Assembly (NCBI RefSeq): GCF_036884655.1 | Contig: NC_088356.1 | Location: 10,148,001-10,212,000, forward strand | From: Musa acuminata AAA Group | Taxonomy: Eukaryota; Streptophyta; Magnoliopsida; Zingiberales; Musaceae | Length of the DNA stretch: 64,000 bases | Reading direction: 5' to 3' | Part shown: positions 45,329-58,700 of the stretch, one piece after another | How the letters are laid out: each line of letters begins with the position of its first letter | Numbering within the stretch: position 1 is the stretch's first letter | Notes under the pieces: generated by a model | What the model saw: only the letters and a program-made list of their open reading frames with translations | Databases searched by the model: none | What the model was told of the DNA's origin: nothing | Program-made: the position numbers and the translations under genes

Positions 45329-45660
45329 AACTCTTCCTACCAACTCCTTACCTACCCGACGTCGCACCGGCTCTTTGATTGGAACTACTGACAGATAGCA
45401 TGGTAGGCGATTGGGGTAACACTAAATAGTTTTACGAAATTCAGGAAAACTCTTCCTACTTGTTTGAATTGTACCCACGCGTGCACCGGCTCTGTTATCG
45501 AAGGCCACGACGGGGGTACCAAACAAGTTAGAATAGCTAGAAAAGATACAACCAAAAACTCTTTCTACTCAGTTTCTGTGTACCCACTCGTGCACCGGCT
45601 TCGTGATTGGAACAAGCGACGGATGCCATGGCCGACGAATCGAGTAACGAGCAAATAACT
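45329..45660. repeat. Three-copy tandem repeat (~110-120 bp unit)
   Basis: Copies start near 45330, 45450 and 45560. Each has 'aactctt(c/t)ctac', then 'tacccac(g/t)cgtgcaccggct', then 'gattggaac'-like text and a 'g(a)cg(g)atgccatgg' part. The copies are diverged. There is no coding signal. Confidence 0.8.
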
Positions 45661-46717
45661 CCAGAAGACATTACCAGTCTCTCGTGTCACGTCACGTTGC
45701 TGTCAATCTCCTCGAGTTGGAGAAAGCGACAAATTAGACCGAGTCTCGATTTGTAGAAGCGTTATCGACAGCTCACCACTTGCCATTTGTGGCCCACCAC
45801 GTTGGCCCACAGTGGACAAAGACGAGAGATGATTCCATCCCCACCTCCACACCTCTCGTCGTCGCCTTTACTAGTTAAAATTACGTATATATCCCTCGAA
45901 TTTGATCCATCGACTGTGACATTAAACATCTTAATATTTCCGCTACATTAAATTCGAAAATGGGGAAAATCTGGTCCATAATTGTTAACCTGAGTTACTT
46001 TGGATGAATAGTAATGGAATATAGCCGTGGAAGAAAATTATGGATATTAATATTTTGACGAAATTGGCAAGGACAGATATGTAAAAGTCTAATAGTAGTA
46101 TTATTATATATTTTTTATTGTTATTTATGCTGCGGGTTGGTCTGATCTCTTTAAAGCCATCGTTTTCCAGTTGTGTCTCTTCGTCAATCGGGGTGCTAGG
46201 GTTTCGGATTCCTCATCGGTGGCTTCTGAGAACCACAAAAGAAAGAGGGAAGAACACCAAGAAACCCTCGAATCGCCCTCTCTCAGAACTGTAATTTTCC
46301 GATTCCAAACGGCGGAGCATTAAACCCCCACCCCCTCTCCTCTCCCCCCACTCGTGTAACGAATCCGAGCAGCTCGCGAGCACCCCCCCCCCCCACCCAA
46401 CTGCAGGACAGATTAAAGAACGTTTTCGTAAGAACAGATCTATCCTCTGAGAACCTCGAATTCCAGATTTGCACCGCTTAAAAGATGAAATTGGACCTCA
46501 GAAAGTTTTGATCTTTTGATACAGGAGCGGAAGATTCGAACCGTAGTTTCTTTTTCTTGTTGCTGGAAAGATCCGAGATCCAACTTCTTGATGACTGTTA
46601 CCGTGGTCGGACTTTGACTTGCAGGACTGTATACGGAACGATCAGGCCTAGATCTGTAGGTCTTGTTGAAGGATTTCCTGGTTTGGTCGACAAAGATCTC
46701 ATCTTGATCTTGTAAAA
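45661..46717 (+). promoter_or_regulatory. Promoter and 5' leader region of CPL1
   Basis: The 46180-46717 part reads like a plant 5' leader ('gctagggtttcggattcc', poly-C at 46385-46395). It may contain a leader intron, because 'gttgaaggatttcctgg' near 46664 follows several possible splice sites. No upstream gene is seen in 45661-46180. Confidence 0.4.
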
Positions 46718-49700
46718 ATGTTTAACTCGGCAGTTTACTATGAGAACTCCCTTGTTGGGGAGGTGGAAGTTTATCCCCAGAATCCGAACACCGGCTCATG
46801 GCTCAGGGAGATCCGGATCTCCCATCTCTCGCCTTCCAGCGAGCGGTGCCCGCCGCTCGCCATTCTTCATACTGTCGCCTCCGGTGGCGTCCGCTTCAAA
46901 ATGGAGTCGAAGTCACCACTGTCCAAAGATTCGCCGATGTCCTCTTTGCACGCCACGCTCTTCAGTGAGAATAAGGTATTATTCCCCAAAAGGAAACAAA
47001 AATCGGAACGAAAGATTTTTATGCAGCTGCAGGATGATGTATAGTGAATCCTAGCAGAATCACTTTGTGAATAGGTCTAGATTTTAACTCATTGCTTGCA
47101 ACTCTTGCTTTTTTCAAAAGGGAATATGCTGGTGAAATTCACCTTTCATGATCTGATTACACTGATTTTGAAACAAATGTCGCTCTATTGAAACTTTACC
47201 GGCTTGGAATTGTTCAAGTAACACGATGTCATATTGTCGTAAAAACAAGATTTGTCCCATAAATTTTAGACTACTGTATCTCTTTTTATTCACTACACAG
47301 TAAATTGGTTGCTTGACTTATGCATTACTTCATTGTTCGTCCTCCAATACAATAAATGGTCTAGTAAAGCACAAATTTTCTTTTCAGATGTTAATTATTC
47401 CTAGTGTTTTCTAGATCAGTTTGGACTAGCTTTGCCTTCAGGTTTTAAACAATCAGCTCAGTCCTGTTGTTGCAAGTAATAAAAGTTTTCATTACTGTAT
47501 TATTTTTGCTTTGTCATAGTGCAATCGGATATGGTTGTTAAGGCTATCAGTTTATCCCTCTCTCAGAACTCTATTCCATTTCTCTTATAGAATAGAGCTC
47601 GGTAAAAGTTGAAGTCCTTTTCTAGAAGGTAATCTCCATTTTGGTTAAATTAGTGTTGATGTCCTATCTTAACCTTGATTAGAAGTGGCTTTCAACCTTC
47701 ACTTTGATAAGGTATTTGTTGGCAACTGCCTTGCTGTCCATCCTTGACACTGATAATTAATTATGCTAGGTTTGTATGGAATTATGTTGCGTTAAGACTT
47801 ATGTATGGTACAACTAGAATATTTACAAGAATAAATTTCTCATGGATGTCCAAACAAGAATGACAGTGATGGGCTGTGATGTAGTTCGATCAAAGTGGTC
47901 TGAATGAGATCAAAGGATGAAAAATTTAGAGTGAAGCATTTATTTCGATTGATTAAACTTTGTTGATTTCTGTTGTCAACTGAACCTTGCATGGTTTATT
48001 TTGATATTTTTATATGATGATTACTGATATGCTTAAAATTCAATTGTTCTGTAGTCCCTATATCAAAGAAGCATACACATTTCTTCATCCTTTTTTGTTG
48101 GTCATGGTTGTATGTGCACGGTGCACATCTTATGCATATCTTAAGCCTACAAAATTGGCATTGATATGTGGCAATTCTAAATTAGGTATCTAAATTTATA
48201 TGTGGCAATTTCTAAATTAAGTATCTAAATTTCTCTTCATTCATGCATTCAATGTGCTTGCAGACTGCTGTTATTGCACTAGGTGAAGAAGAGCTGCACC
48301 TGGTGGCCATGGCTTCCAGAAAGAATCCTATGCCATATGCTTGTTTCTGGGGATTTAGTGTGCTATCACGATTGTACGAATCTTCTCTTTTGATGTTGAA
48401 CCTAAGGTGCCTTGGTATTGTGTTTGATCTTGATGAAACACTTCTAGTTGCTAATACCATGCGCTCATTCGAGGACCGGATTGATGCACTTCAGCGAAAG
48501 ATAAGTAATGAGACAGATCCTCTGCGCATTGCTGGCATGTTAACGGAGATAAAGCGGTATCAGGACGATAAATCAATCTTGAAACAATATGCAGAAAATG
48601 ACCAGGTTGTTGAAAATGGAAAGGTGTTCAAGGTTCAATCAGAGATGGTTCCACCTTTGTCTGATAATCATCAATTGATTACACGTCCAGTAATACGGAT
48701 ACAAGAGAAAAGCATCATTCTAACACGTGTAAATCCATCTGTATGTTTCTTGTCCTGTTCTTTATGTTGCAAAATAGGACTAACCCCTTTGTTCCTTCCC
48801 ATTATCTTCCTGCATCAAATGTCATTTCTTATTTCTGTGTTCTTTTTTTCCTGATTAAGAATTGAAATAAGCTCTGTCTGCTATCAAAAAATTTTCTGGA
48901 AATGTAATTAGTTACCTCGAGTGCTATAACTTTCAGAGAAATCACAAATATCATATATGCCTTACTAGCTTTTTAATTTGTTCTTTTCCGGTTTTAACTT
49001 GATTGGTATATCTTTAGTTAAGGTGGATAAAATTCATTTTATCTTTAGATACGAGATACAAGTGTTCTTGTACGATTAAGGCCTGCATGGGAAGATCTTC
49101 GGAGCTATCTAACTGCAAGAGGACGCAAACGGTTTGAGGTCTATGTTTGCACAATGGCTGAAAGAGATTATGCTTTGGAAATGTGGAGGCTTTTAGATCC
49201 AGATTCAAGCTTGATTAACTCTTCAAAATTACTTGATCGTATAGTTTGTGTTAAATCAGGTATGTCATGCATACATTTTGCTGTTATATATGACATATCC
49301 TCTGCAATATTTCCCCGAAAGACATCGATTTCTCATGGAATTCTCTGCATTTTTTGGATACTATATACTGATTGACATCTGTTTTATATTTTTCTCTGTT
49401 CCCTATTTTATACAATTCTTGTATGTTGGTGTTGACTTGTCTTCTGATAGGCTCAAGAAAGTCACTGCTCAATGTCTTTCAAGATGGAATCTGCCATCCG
49501 AAGATGGCACTTGTAATTGATGACCGTCTGAAAGTTTGGGATGAGAAAGATCAACCAAGAGTTCATGTTGTCCCTGCTTTTGCCCCATATTATGCTCCTC
49601 AAGCAGAGGTACAGTGGACCCTATATGAACTAGATATTCATGTAGATCTTAATTGTTCTATGTCTGCTTAAAGAGATTGTTTTATCTTAACATTTGATAG

Positions 49701-52700
49701 GCAAATAGCACCATCCCAGTTTTATGTGTTGCAAGAAATGTTGCATGCAATGTCAGAGGTGGTTTTTTCAAGTAAGTGATGCTACTTTGTTAATTGTGTT
49801 TAGCTGTATCAACTATGCATATTTTTGACATCATGAAAGTCTTGCTACGTTGTTAATTGTGTTTAGCTATATCAACTCGCATATATTTGACTTCATGGTT
49901 CTACGTTTCGTTCGACTGCTATGTATTGAACGATACATATCGTCCAATGCATTGTCGGGTTGGCAGCATGGACCATGGCATATGCTTCCCATCAGTGCGT
50001 CTGTTACAAAAAGTTCCATCCATGACACATGCTGGCATACTATGTGTGGGTACGCCAGCAAGTATCAAACCTGAACCCGTCTGGTGGTAGACTGGCATGG
50101 GTCCGGTACTCGAAATGTCAAATCATGTTTGACATGAGAATTCTCTTAGTTCCTTGTAAGTTGTTTGACATGATCAGTCTTTGCTTTATTATAGGGATTT
50201 TGATGAAGGAATACTACCACGGATAAGTGAAGTTTTGTATGAAGACGAAATGAAGGATTTCCCACCTGCTCCAGACGTGGGCAATTTTTTGATATCAGAG
50301 GTAAATTTTTCTGTCGGTAAATTTCCAGGTTATGTAGACTTCTTTAACCTTTGATTCTTTTGCTTTAATTTCTCTTCTTTTGATTTAGGATGACGCTTTA
50401 ACAGCAAATGCAAATAAAGATCAGGTCTGTCTTGATGGCATGGAAGATGCTGAGGTTGGGAAGAGATTGAAGGTACTTTTTTTGTTGAAAAATCACCAAT
50501 TTCATGCTTTGAATCGGTAACTGCAGTTGATAATACATCTGTCCATTTTAACCTTGTACAGGAAGCAAGTTGCAGCATGCAAGCTGTTCAGCCCATGGTT
50601 ACGAACTTTGGGCCGAGACCAGTATCTTCTTTACAAAATGTTCCTTCCTCATTCAACACAACCTCACTGACTGCTATGCGGATGGCAGTGCCATTACCTA
50701 ATAATCAATGTGCTCAGTCGGTTCCAGTAGGTAGGCCTTTAGGTCAATTGGCCTCTCCAGAACCTAGCTTTCAGGGTTCTCCTGCTAGGGAAGAGGGTGA
50801 GGTTCCTGAATCAGAATTAGATCCAGACACAAGGAGGCGACTACTCATCTTGCAACATGGTCAAGACACAAGAGAACCTACTCCTTCGTTTCCTGTAAGC
50901 CCCCCACTTCGTGTCTCAATTCCTCCTGTACAACCACAAGGAAGTTGGTTTCCGTTGGAGGAAGAGATTGATCCAAGACAACAAGACAGCGCACCTAAAG
51001 AATTTAGTAGGGAACCAGATCCTGGACGTTACAGGAAACGATCTAGGCATCCATCTTTTATGCATGGTGGAGAGAACTCTGTTCCTTCTGATAGAGTTCT
51101 TCATGAACCTAGAAGATTACCCATTCAGGTGACTTATGTTTTTGACCTGGTAACAGTTAGGTATTGAAGTGTATAATTTTACTAGTTTAAACTTAAACTG
51201 ATTTAATGATTCAGTTGCGTAATGGAGGTGATCGTTTGCAGCTAAATAATTCCTTGTCAAACTTCAATTCCTTCCAAGGTATGGTACATGAATGAAGACT
51301 GCATTTCCATTTGTCTGTTGCATGGTGGATTTTTTATTCTTTACTTTATCAAATGTGTACAAGTAACAAGTGCTTGCTGCTATTTATTAGCTTTATAGCA
51401 TCAGTTTTTGTTAATTATATTTTTTTATCTTTTACTTCTATATAAGTGAGTTTTCGCTATAAAGTAATTTATGGAATTCTGATGTATATATTATCTTGCA
51501 CACCAATGCGTATCTTTGTTAACATTGTTTGATCTCATGTGTTATGCCTCATCTCACACTTAATTAATAAGACCTTATTGTGTGTCTTTGTGCATGCTCA
51601 TATTTTGCATCTGATAGTTTTCTTTTCCTTTGCATCCTCTTCTCTTTTGAAAGTTAAAGCACTGTTGTGAATGTCTGTCAATTATGCCCATTTTTAGGTC
51701 AATAGTGTGTTGATTTTGAGTTTAGTTCCATGACAAATGGTTCATAATTTCCTACTCATTCTATTTTTCATGTAAAATTATTATCTTATAGTCAGAGAAA
51801 ATTGAAGCTTTAAATTGTTACTGACATATAAGTTATAATCCTTCCATTGATTAAGTTATATAGAATTGAAATTTTCATAAATTTGTAGCCTAATTCAAGT
51901 TGAATTTGTACATCAGGTAAGGAGGTTGCCATGGGATGTGGTGTGATCTGAATATAAAAGTTTGTTCTTTGTTTACTGATGATGTGTTTCTTACTTATCA
52001 ATGGACAATAGGTCGACATGTAGTTTTTCAAAATTTTCCCAGCCCTCTGCTATATATTTTGGTTGTAACCTACCCTTCAAGAAACTAATAGATCTTTAGG
52101 TCCTATTGAATGCCTATATGTTGATTAAGTTATTTTGCTTTCAATCTGTAGATGTGAATTTTGCAGATTAACTGTCTTATTCTGCACTTGCTGTTTAGGG
52201 AAAATGAAATCTGTTTGACCATCATAGTTTACGTTACAATAATACTTTGTAGTCAGGATCTTACCTTGTTATTTTGGGTATTTTAAAATTTATTATTTCT
52301 TGGGCTTAATGTGAATGCTGACAATCAAGTTTCGGATGCTTGCTGAGATCAGCAATTATTGGAACATGAACAGTGAGATACTGTGAAAATATTCTCAATG
52401 ACTTGAAATTACTGCTACCTCTTTCTGTAAGTGAGTGAAACTGAACCTTGTTTTTTAGTAGCCATTTTTCAGCTTTTATTCCATCGGCATAGCATAATTT
52501 GAATATTGAGCCTTGGAGATTTTCATGAGGTCAATTTGAGACAAATGGTCCAAGTTGTCATACTTCTGGTGCTTGGTGGAATAAGAGTTATTTTTTTTTA
52601 TTGCTGAACTTTCATATTCGTTCCATTGTCAGATCCATAATTTAGTAATCCACAGGTCATATTACTTGAAACTTAAAAGAACCCTAATTCGTTCTTTTTA

Positions 52701-55700
52701 GTAAGCAAATTAATGAAATAGTTACAATTGAAACTAGAATTTCAAGCATCACAAGAACAGTGTGTGGCGAACGCGTTCATGGTTGGTAGTGATACAAATG
52801 TGGCCAGAGGAAGGCACAGCTGAGCACGTCAATTTGAAGAGCCATAGGACTAGCTATTTTTGGATTCAAGATGAGAGTCCTTTATATGAACCTCTTATAC
52901 ATGTATATCCAACCATGCAGGCATGCTTGGTGCATGTGGGGGTTCAAATGATCACAGTCTAAATCTTTCAATGTTAAGAAACCCTGCTGATGCAATTCCA
53001 GACAATTTGGGAAATTTCTTCTACCCACACAAGGCAGAGTTTTAGTTTCTGAGAATTGCTTTTTTGTGTCAATCCTTTGTAAAAATTCAGGATGGTTGTT
53101 TGTCACAGTAAATTGACTGAGCTACCCTATGGCTAGAAAAATCGTGTCATCTTTTTCTTGATCTCTTATCACCATTGGTGATGTTCCCCCTAAAGATTAA
53201 TCTGTCCAATGAGGAAATGAACCTTGATTTTTTTCTTACTTTTGGAGTTTCCATCTTTGTTATTTCTCCTCATTTTTGTTATTGCTCCTTTGTTATCATC
53301 ATGTTGAACTCTTCTTTTTCACAATTATAATTTTTGAAGTAATAATATCTATTTTCTTTCCTTTTATGTGGATTCTTCATGATCATTGGCAAAGATTGTT
53401 CGAATTTTGTGAAATCTTTGATCATGGTTCACCGTACCGATTCGTACCGATGTACCGACCAATTGTTAGTATGGTACATACCGAGCTATATTGAGCCATA
53501 CTAAGTATACCGATGCATAGTACATGGATGCGTGCCAATATACCCCACCTGTACCAACCCTCTGTTGGACGAGCATGTACCGCCCGTACTGAGCGGTATG
53601 CCATGGTACGATGAATCTAGCCTTTGATACACAATTACAATTTTCATAAATCTGTTTTACTTTGGAAGGATGTGTAGTCGTTGTTGTTCAAGCAACCTTT
53701 GGAAGGATGGGTCGACAACAATGCTTCTCAAGTTGATTACCACAATGGATATTATTATGGATTGTCCATTGCAGGGTGGGGAGTAGCACTTAAGCTTGAC
53801 ACTAGGTGTGTTCAATATCTCAGGATTTGAAGCTTCATAGTGGTCAAATGAGAGGTGAATGGAACATGAGAAAAAAGAATAATGAGGCTGAACTTTTCGT
53901 TGTAAAGCAGTTCAAGCAACCTTTGGCTCATGTTCCATGCTTTGGAACAAGTGCAGCAACTTTGCCATATAAGGATTAGGAACTCATTTTAATTTCTGGA
54001 TCCCAAGAGCTTCTTATCATAAAAACTTTCCAATGCCCTCTATATCTATAAACAATTTGGGAAGTTCTTTCTTTTTCAGGTACAGGCGTGTACAGGCATA
54101 CGATCAAACAGATAACTTAATTCTAACAGTGAACAATTGCTAACCAATCAACAATTTCTTCACCACTTAGGGTCCCATTTCATGTACAACAAATATTCTC
54201 TGGGTAGTAATACTATTCTCATGTTATGTGGTCTGTGTTCATTTAATGTTGTTCATTAGAGATCTATAATTGGTGCTGGAATTCCTTTTTTTTTTGTGAT
54301 TCAGTCAAATTTCTGATTTGTTGCACATTCTGTATCAGATTGTTGTCAAAAGTGGTCTAAGTTGTGTTCTCACTATCTTTGTTTTGCTTCGTCTTGGAAC
54401 TAATGGGCTGTGCTGCTTTTTTCCAAACTTGCAACGTAAAGGTGAGGAGATGCCTATGGGTCGAAACTTTTCAAGGCACAAGGACGCACAACTTGAACCT
54501 AAACAGGCTACCATAAAGCAAGCAGGATCTCCTCCTGGAGTTCTACAGGAAATAGCAATAAAATGTAGAAATAAGGTAGTTTTCAAAATTCTGGTGTATA
54601 GATATCAAGCTGCTAATTGATGTTTTTGACTTTTTTCATACTTTTATTAGGTGGAGTTTCGAAGCACTCTCTGTGATACGGCAGAATTGCAGTTTTCTAT
54701 CGAGGTATTAAGACTATCCGGTCAAGAATGACTTTTAGAAGTTCTCATACCATTCTTGTGTTTCCATTTTTTTGTTGATAATAGATGTTCACTGAAGTAT
54801 ATTTTTATACTATGCTGAATATGGTTGGCTTATTATTTACTCAGCTTGATTCAGAACCATATGTAAATATTGGCATTGTAATCTCTTAGTATGGGTTTTC
54901 TGTCTCATATCTTTTAAGGAATATAATGTAGGTGTCATTGACCATTGTTATTCCTTTATCATGGCTCTAGATTTTGACTGATTTTATTGAATAATGGGTT
55001 TATTTTTGTATGTCAAATGTTCATGAGAGGGGGATCTTGTTTTCTTTCCATTTTATCAGTGTTTTTCTGGATTTGATTTTGCATGTGCCACTTCTATTGT
55101 ACTGTAATGACCCAGTCTGTGAGCTTGGAACTTGGTTCGAAGTGCTTAAATTCTGCTAGTTGGTTTTCTGATTTCACATCTATAAATTCATCCTTTCTTT
55201 TTTTCTGATGCAGCCCCCCCATTGTTCAAATTCTTGGTTTTTTTCCCTTTAGTTTTTCGACTATGGTTGTTATGGAATTCGTGAGATATCACAACTCTAC
55301 CATACTACCTCCACCATACCATACTACCTCCACCATTTTCTGTATGCTTTTCTTTGCACATTGTAGGTGTCAGTTCCAATACCACTTGTGTGATCCATTT
55401 TCAATCTACTGGTTCAGTAGGTTGCATGGAATGGATTAAATAGCATCATGCAAAATGTTTAAGCTTATGATACCAGTAGTTAGCAGAAGCTACTAGATTA
55501 TGCTTTCCAGTTTCCACTTTTACTAGTATGGATATAGTATTGTTCAAGTATTGATTCTCCATTAAGTTTTTGATATTGTTGTTATCATCAACTCAATCTC
55601 TAGGCTTCATTGTTAATATTATGGAATTAGGGCCTTAGCATATGATGCTGTAAGAGGTACTGGAGTACAAACTTTGTGGTCCCTTTTATGGGCTAATGCT

Positions 55701-55730
55701 CTATAGTTTATATATATATATATATCTATA

Positions 55731-55791
<61 letters not shown>

Positions 55792-58700
55792 GATGATGTG
55801 AGGCCATCTTTGTCTAGAGTTTAGACACTAAAAATATAAAGGTAGACTTTTGGCTACTTGTACTGTTCATCCACCTTTGGAAGTTTGAAGAATCCTCTTT
55901 AGTTGAGTGGCTGAATCTCTGTTATGGTTTGGCATTTTTATGGTTCTTTTTTTATACAGTAATGATCTAGACTTCTAGAGGATAAATTCAAGATGTGGTT
56001 TTCCCTTATCTTAGCACCTGTACGCATAAAAAATATTGAGGTATATGTCAGTAATGTGATTAGAGGCTTTCTGGATTTATTTCTGCATTGGATATGAAGG
56101 AGGACCCTGAGTGAGAAGCAGCTGGTCCATGAAATGGAAAATCAAACTCCTTTGGAGACTAGTAGAAGAGGGTACTATAAAGTCCTAGCACCTCAGTGAC
56201 TGCTATACATGGGTTAATGCACTATGGAATCTAGGAAGATGTAGTAAGCCCTGAGCCTGATGAGGAGACAAAATTTGTTAAGCGCCATTCCTAACAGCTT
56301 GGTGTGCGGTCCTCCGGATTTCATTCTGCATAGGAACCGCAAGTGAGGATTCTAGGTTGTGTAGCATGTTCTTTCTTCCCAGTGAAAGTGGGCATGTTGC
56401 AAGGTTCTACATTTTAGGTATTGATCCATGGCAGACCGGTTTGGGTTGAATCTGTGGCAGTACGTCAACAGATGGTATGCTGGTTCATAACATGGTACAA
56501 AGAAGGGGCGAGGAGGAGGCAGCGGAGGAGGAAGAGAAGAGTACCAGATGCCAGGGGCAGCAGGTGGCATGACATCGGGCGGTCAGCAGGTGACGGCATA
56601 AGAAGATGAATTGCACAAGCGAGAGAGGTTGGGGTAAAGGAAAAAAGGAAAAAGGTTGGTGGGGTGTGGCGGGCACAGAATAGGGTTTCTTATTAGGTTA
56701 AGATTACACACACAAAAAAGGAACCAGACTTAGCACCCAGTCCAGGTCTATTACTGGGCCTGGAATGGACAGTAAGCCCTGACCACATGGATATACTGGT
56801 CGAGACAACAAATTAAACCTTGGCGGACAGGACAGTATATAGGGTCATTAGGTAAAAGTTCAATGTCTTCACTCATTTCCTGCTCCTATATTGATGAAGC
56901 CAGATGATGTACATGTCATAATCCATGTTTAACCAATAATATCTGAACAAAAGTCACATCTATTCACAAAGTAAAATTCAAGTACTTGTTTGCATCCAAG
57001 TTTAATTTAAATATTTGGTTTATATCATATTAGTAAATACAAACATATGTTAAGAACTCATTCGAACTTGTAAGAAGGCGATGTGTTAGAGGTTCACGAA
57101 GAAATCCGAAACCGGTTTTTGAATGCAAGTCCACTTGAAAGCATGTAGGGGTCCAGTAGCATGTGTCCATGCTACAAGTGGCTTACTTGCAAGCAACCAA
57201 ATGCTTGCAAGTGGATTACTTGTGGCAACCTCACTTGTAAATGGTCCACTTGCAAGCAACTAATCACCCCCTTAGTACATGTGAAGGGGAAAAATGAACT
57301 TTAGCAACCTTACTTCTTTACTTTCCTATTTTCTTGCCTAATGGTATAACTTTTATATTTTTTATTGATCTCATGGATGACTATTGCTCATTTTCCTTGT
57401 TTCAGAAAGAATTATTTTCTTGTGATGTTAATCATGCATGTTTTTACTTGCCAGGTTTGGTTTGTTGGAGAAAAATTAGGTGAGGGGGTTGGCAAAACAA
57501 GGAAAGAAGCCCAGCATCGAGCTGCTGATATGTCCCTTCGGAATTTGGCTGGTATGCTTTTGCCATTTATAGTAGCTAGACAACAATTATTGATGAACCT
57601 TAATAATATCTGAAGGCAAAATAAAAATCTACAAATGATTGTTTTCTGTAGTTTTCTTTTCAATGCAGTAAGTCAAATTATAATTTTGAGCAATGAGACC
57701 ATTAGGAACTCTTCTACATTTCTGAATAACTACTGAGAAAATTAGTTTGTCATTTTCTAGTAACTTCTCCTACATTGTTAGCTTTCACGAATGATATTCA
57801 TTATGATGTTAACTTCTTTAAATCAATCTTATCTAACCTTTACATTTACGTATATGCTTAAGCAACGACAACTTCAAGCTACATCAAACTACTAGTTGAA
57901 ATTTCGTTTAGCTTTATTCTTTTGTAGTCTTTACTCTTTCCCTCAAAAAAGTACTTTTTGTATGCAATTTAGTTAATCCTAATTTTAATTTCAGATAAAT
58001 ACTTGTCAAATGCTCTGGGTGGCCCTAATACTGTACATGGAGATCTACTTAAGCTCCCTCAAACCAAAGAAATGGGTCTTTTAAGTGATTCAAACTCTTA
58101 CGGCTATCAGCCATGCCCCAGGAATGACCTTTTGCCAGTTGCAAGTACTTCGGAAGATTCTCGTTCCATGGATCAGAGATTAGAGAGCTCAAGAAGAACA
58201 TCTGCTACTACTTCCCTAAAAGAACTAGTATGTTACTTCTATAGGACACTTGTATGTGTATTTCAGGCATTTATTCCACGATATTTATTTCTGATGTTTC
58301 TGCATGTTAGTGTGTCATGGAGGGTTTCGATCTTGTTTTTCGAGCCGAACCTTCACCTTCTAATGGATCAATTAGTAAAGGGGAAGTGTCAGCGCAGGTT
58401 ATTCCCTAACTTAATTTTTTTTACAATTTAGTTTGAAAAAAACAATGTATTGTATCAGTGATGTATTACCTGAATAGGCTTATTGGTTTAATATCTCTTG
58501 GTCAACAAAAATTCATATAGTAAATCTCTGTTTTTCAGAAGTTCTGAACATTAATTTAACCAAAATTTTGAGTTGTATCCTTCCATTTGTGGGGGCTTCA
58601 GTTGATCGACAATATACGTGGGAATGGGTACCTTTTTATGTGTAGAATCTTGGTTAGATAAGGTGTAATGTGCTACCATGCTAGCATCTTCTCAATGCAT

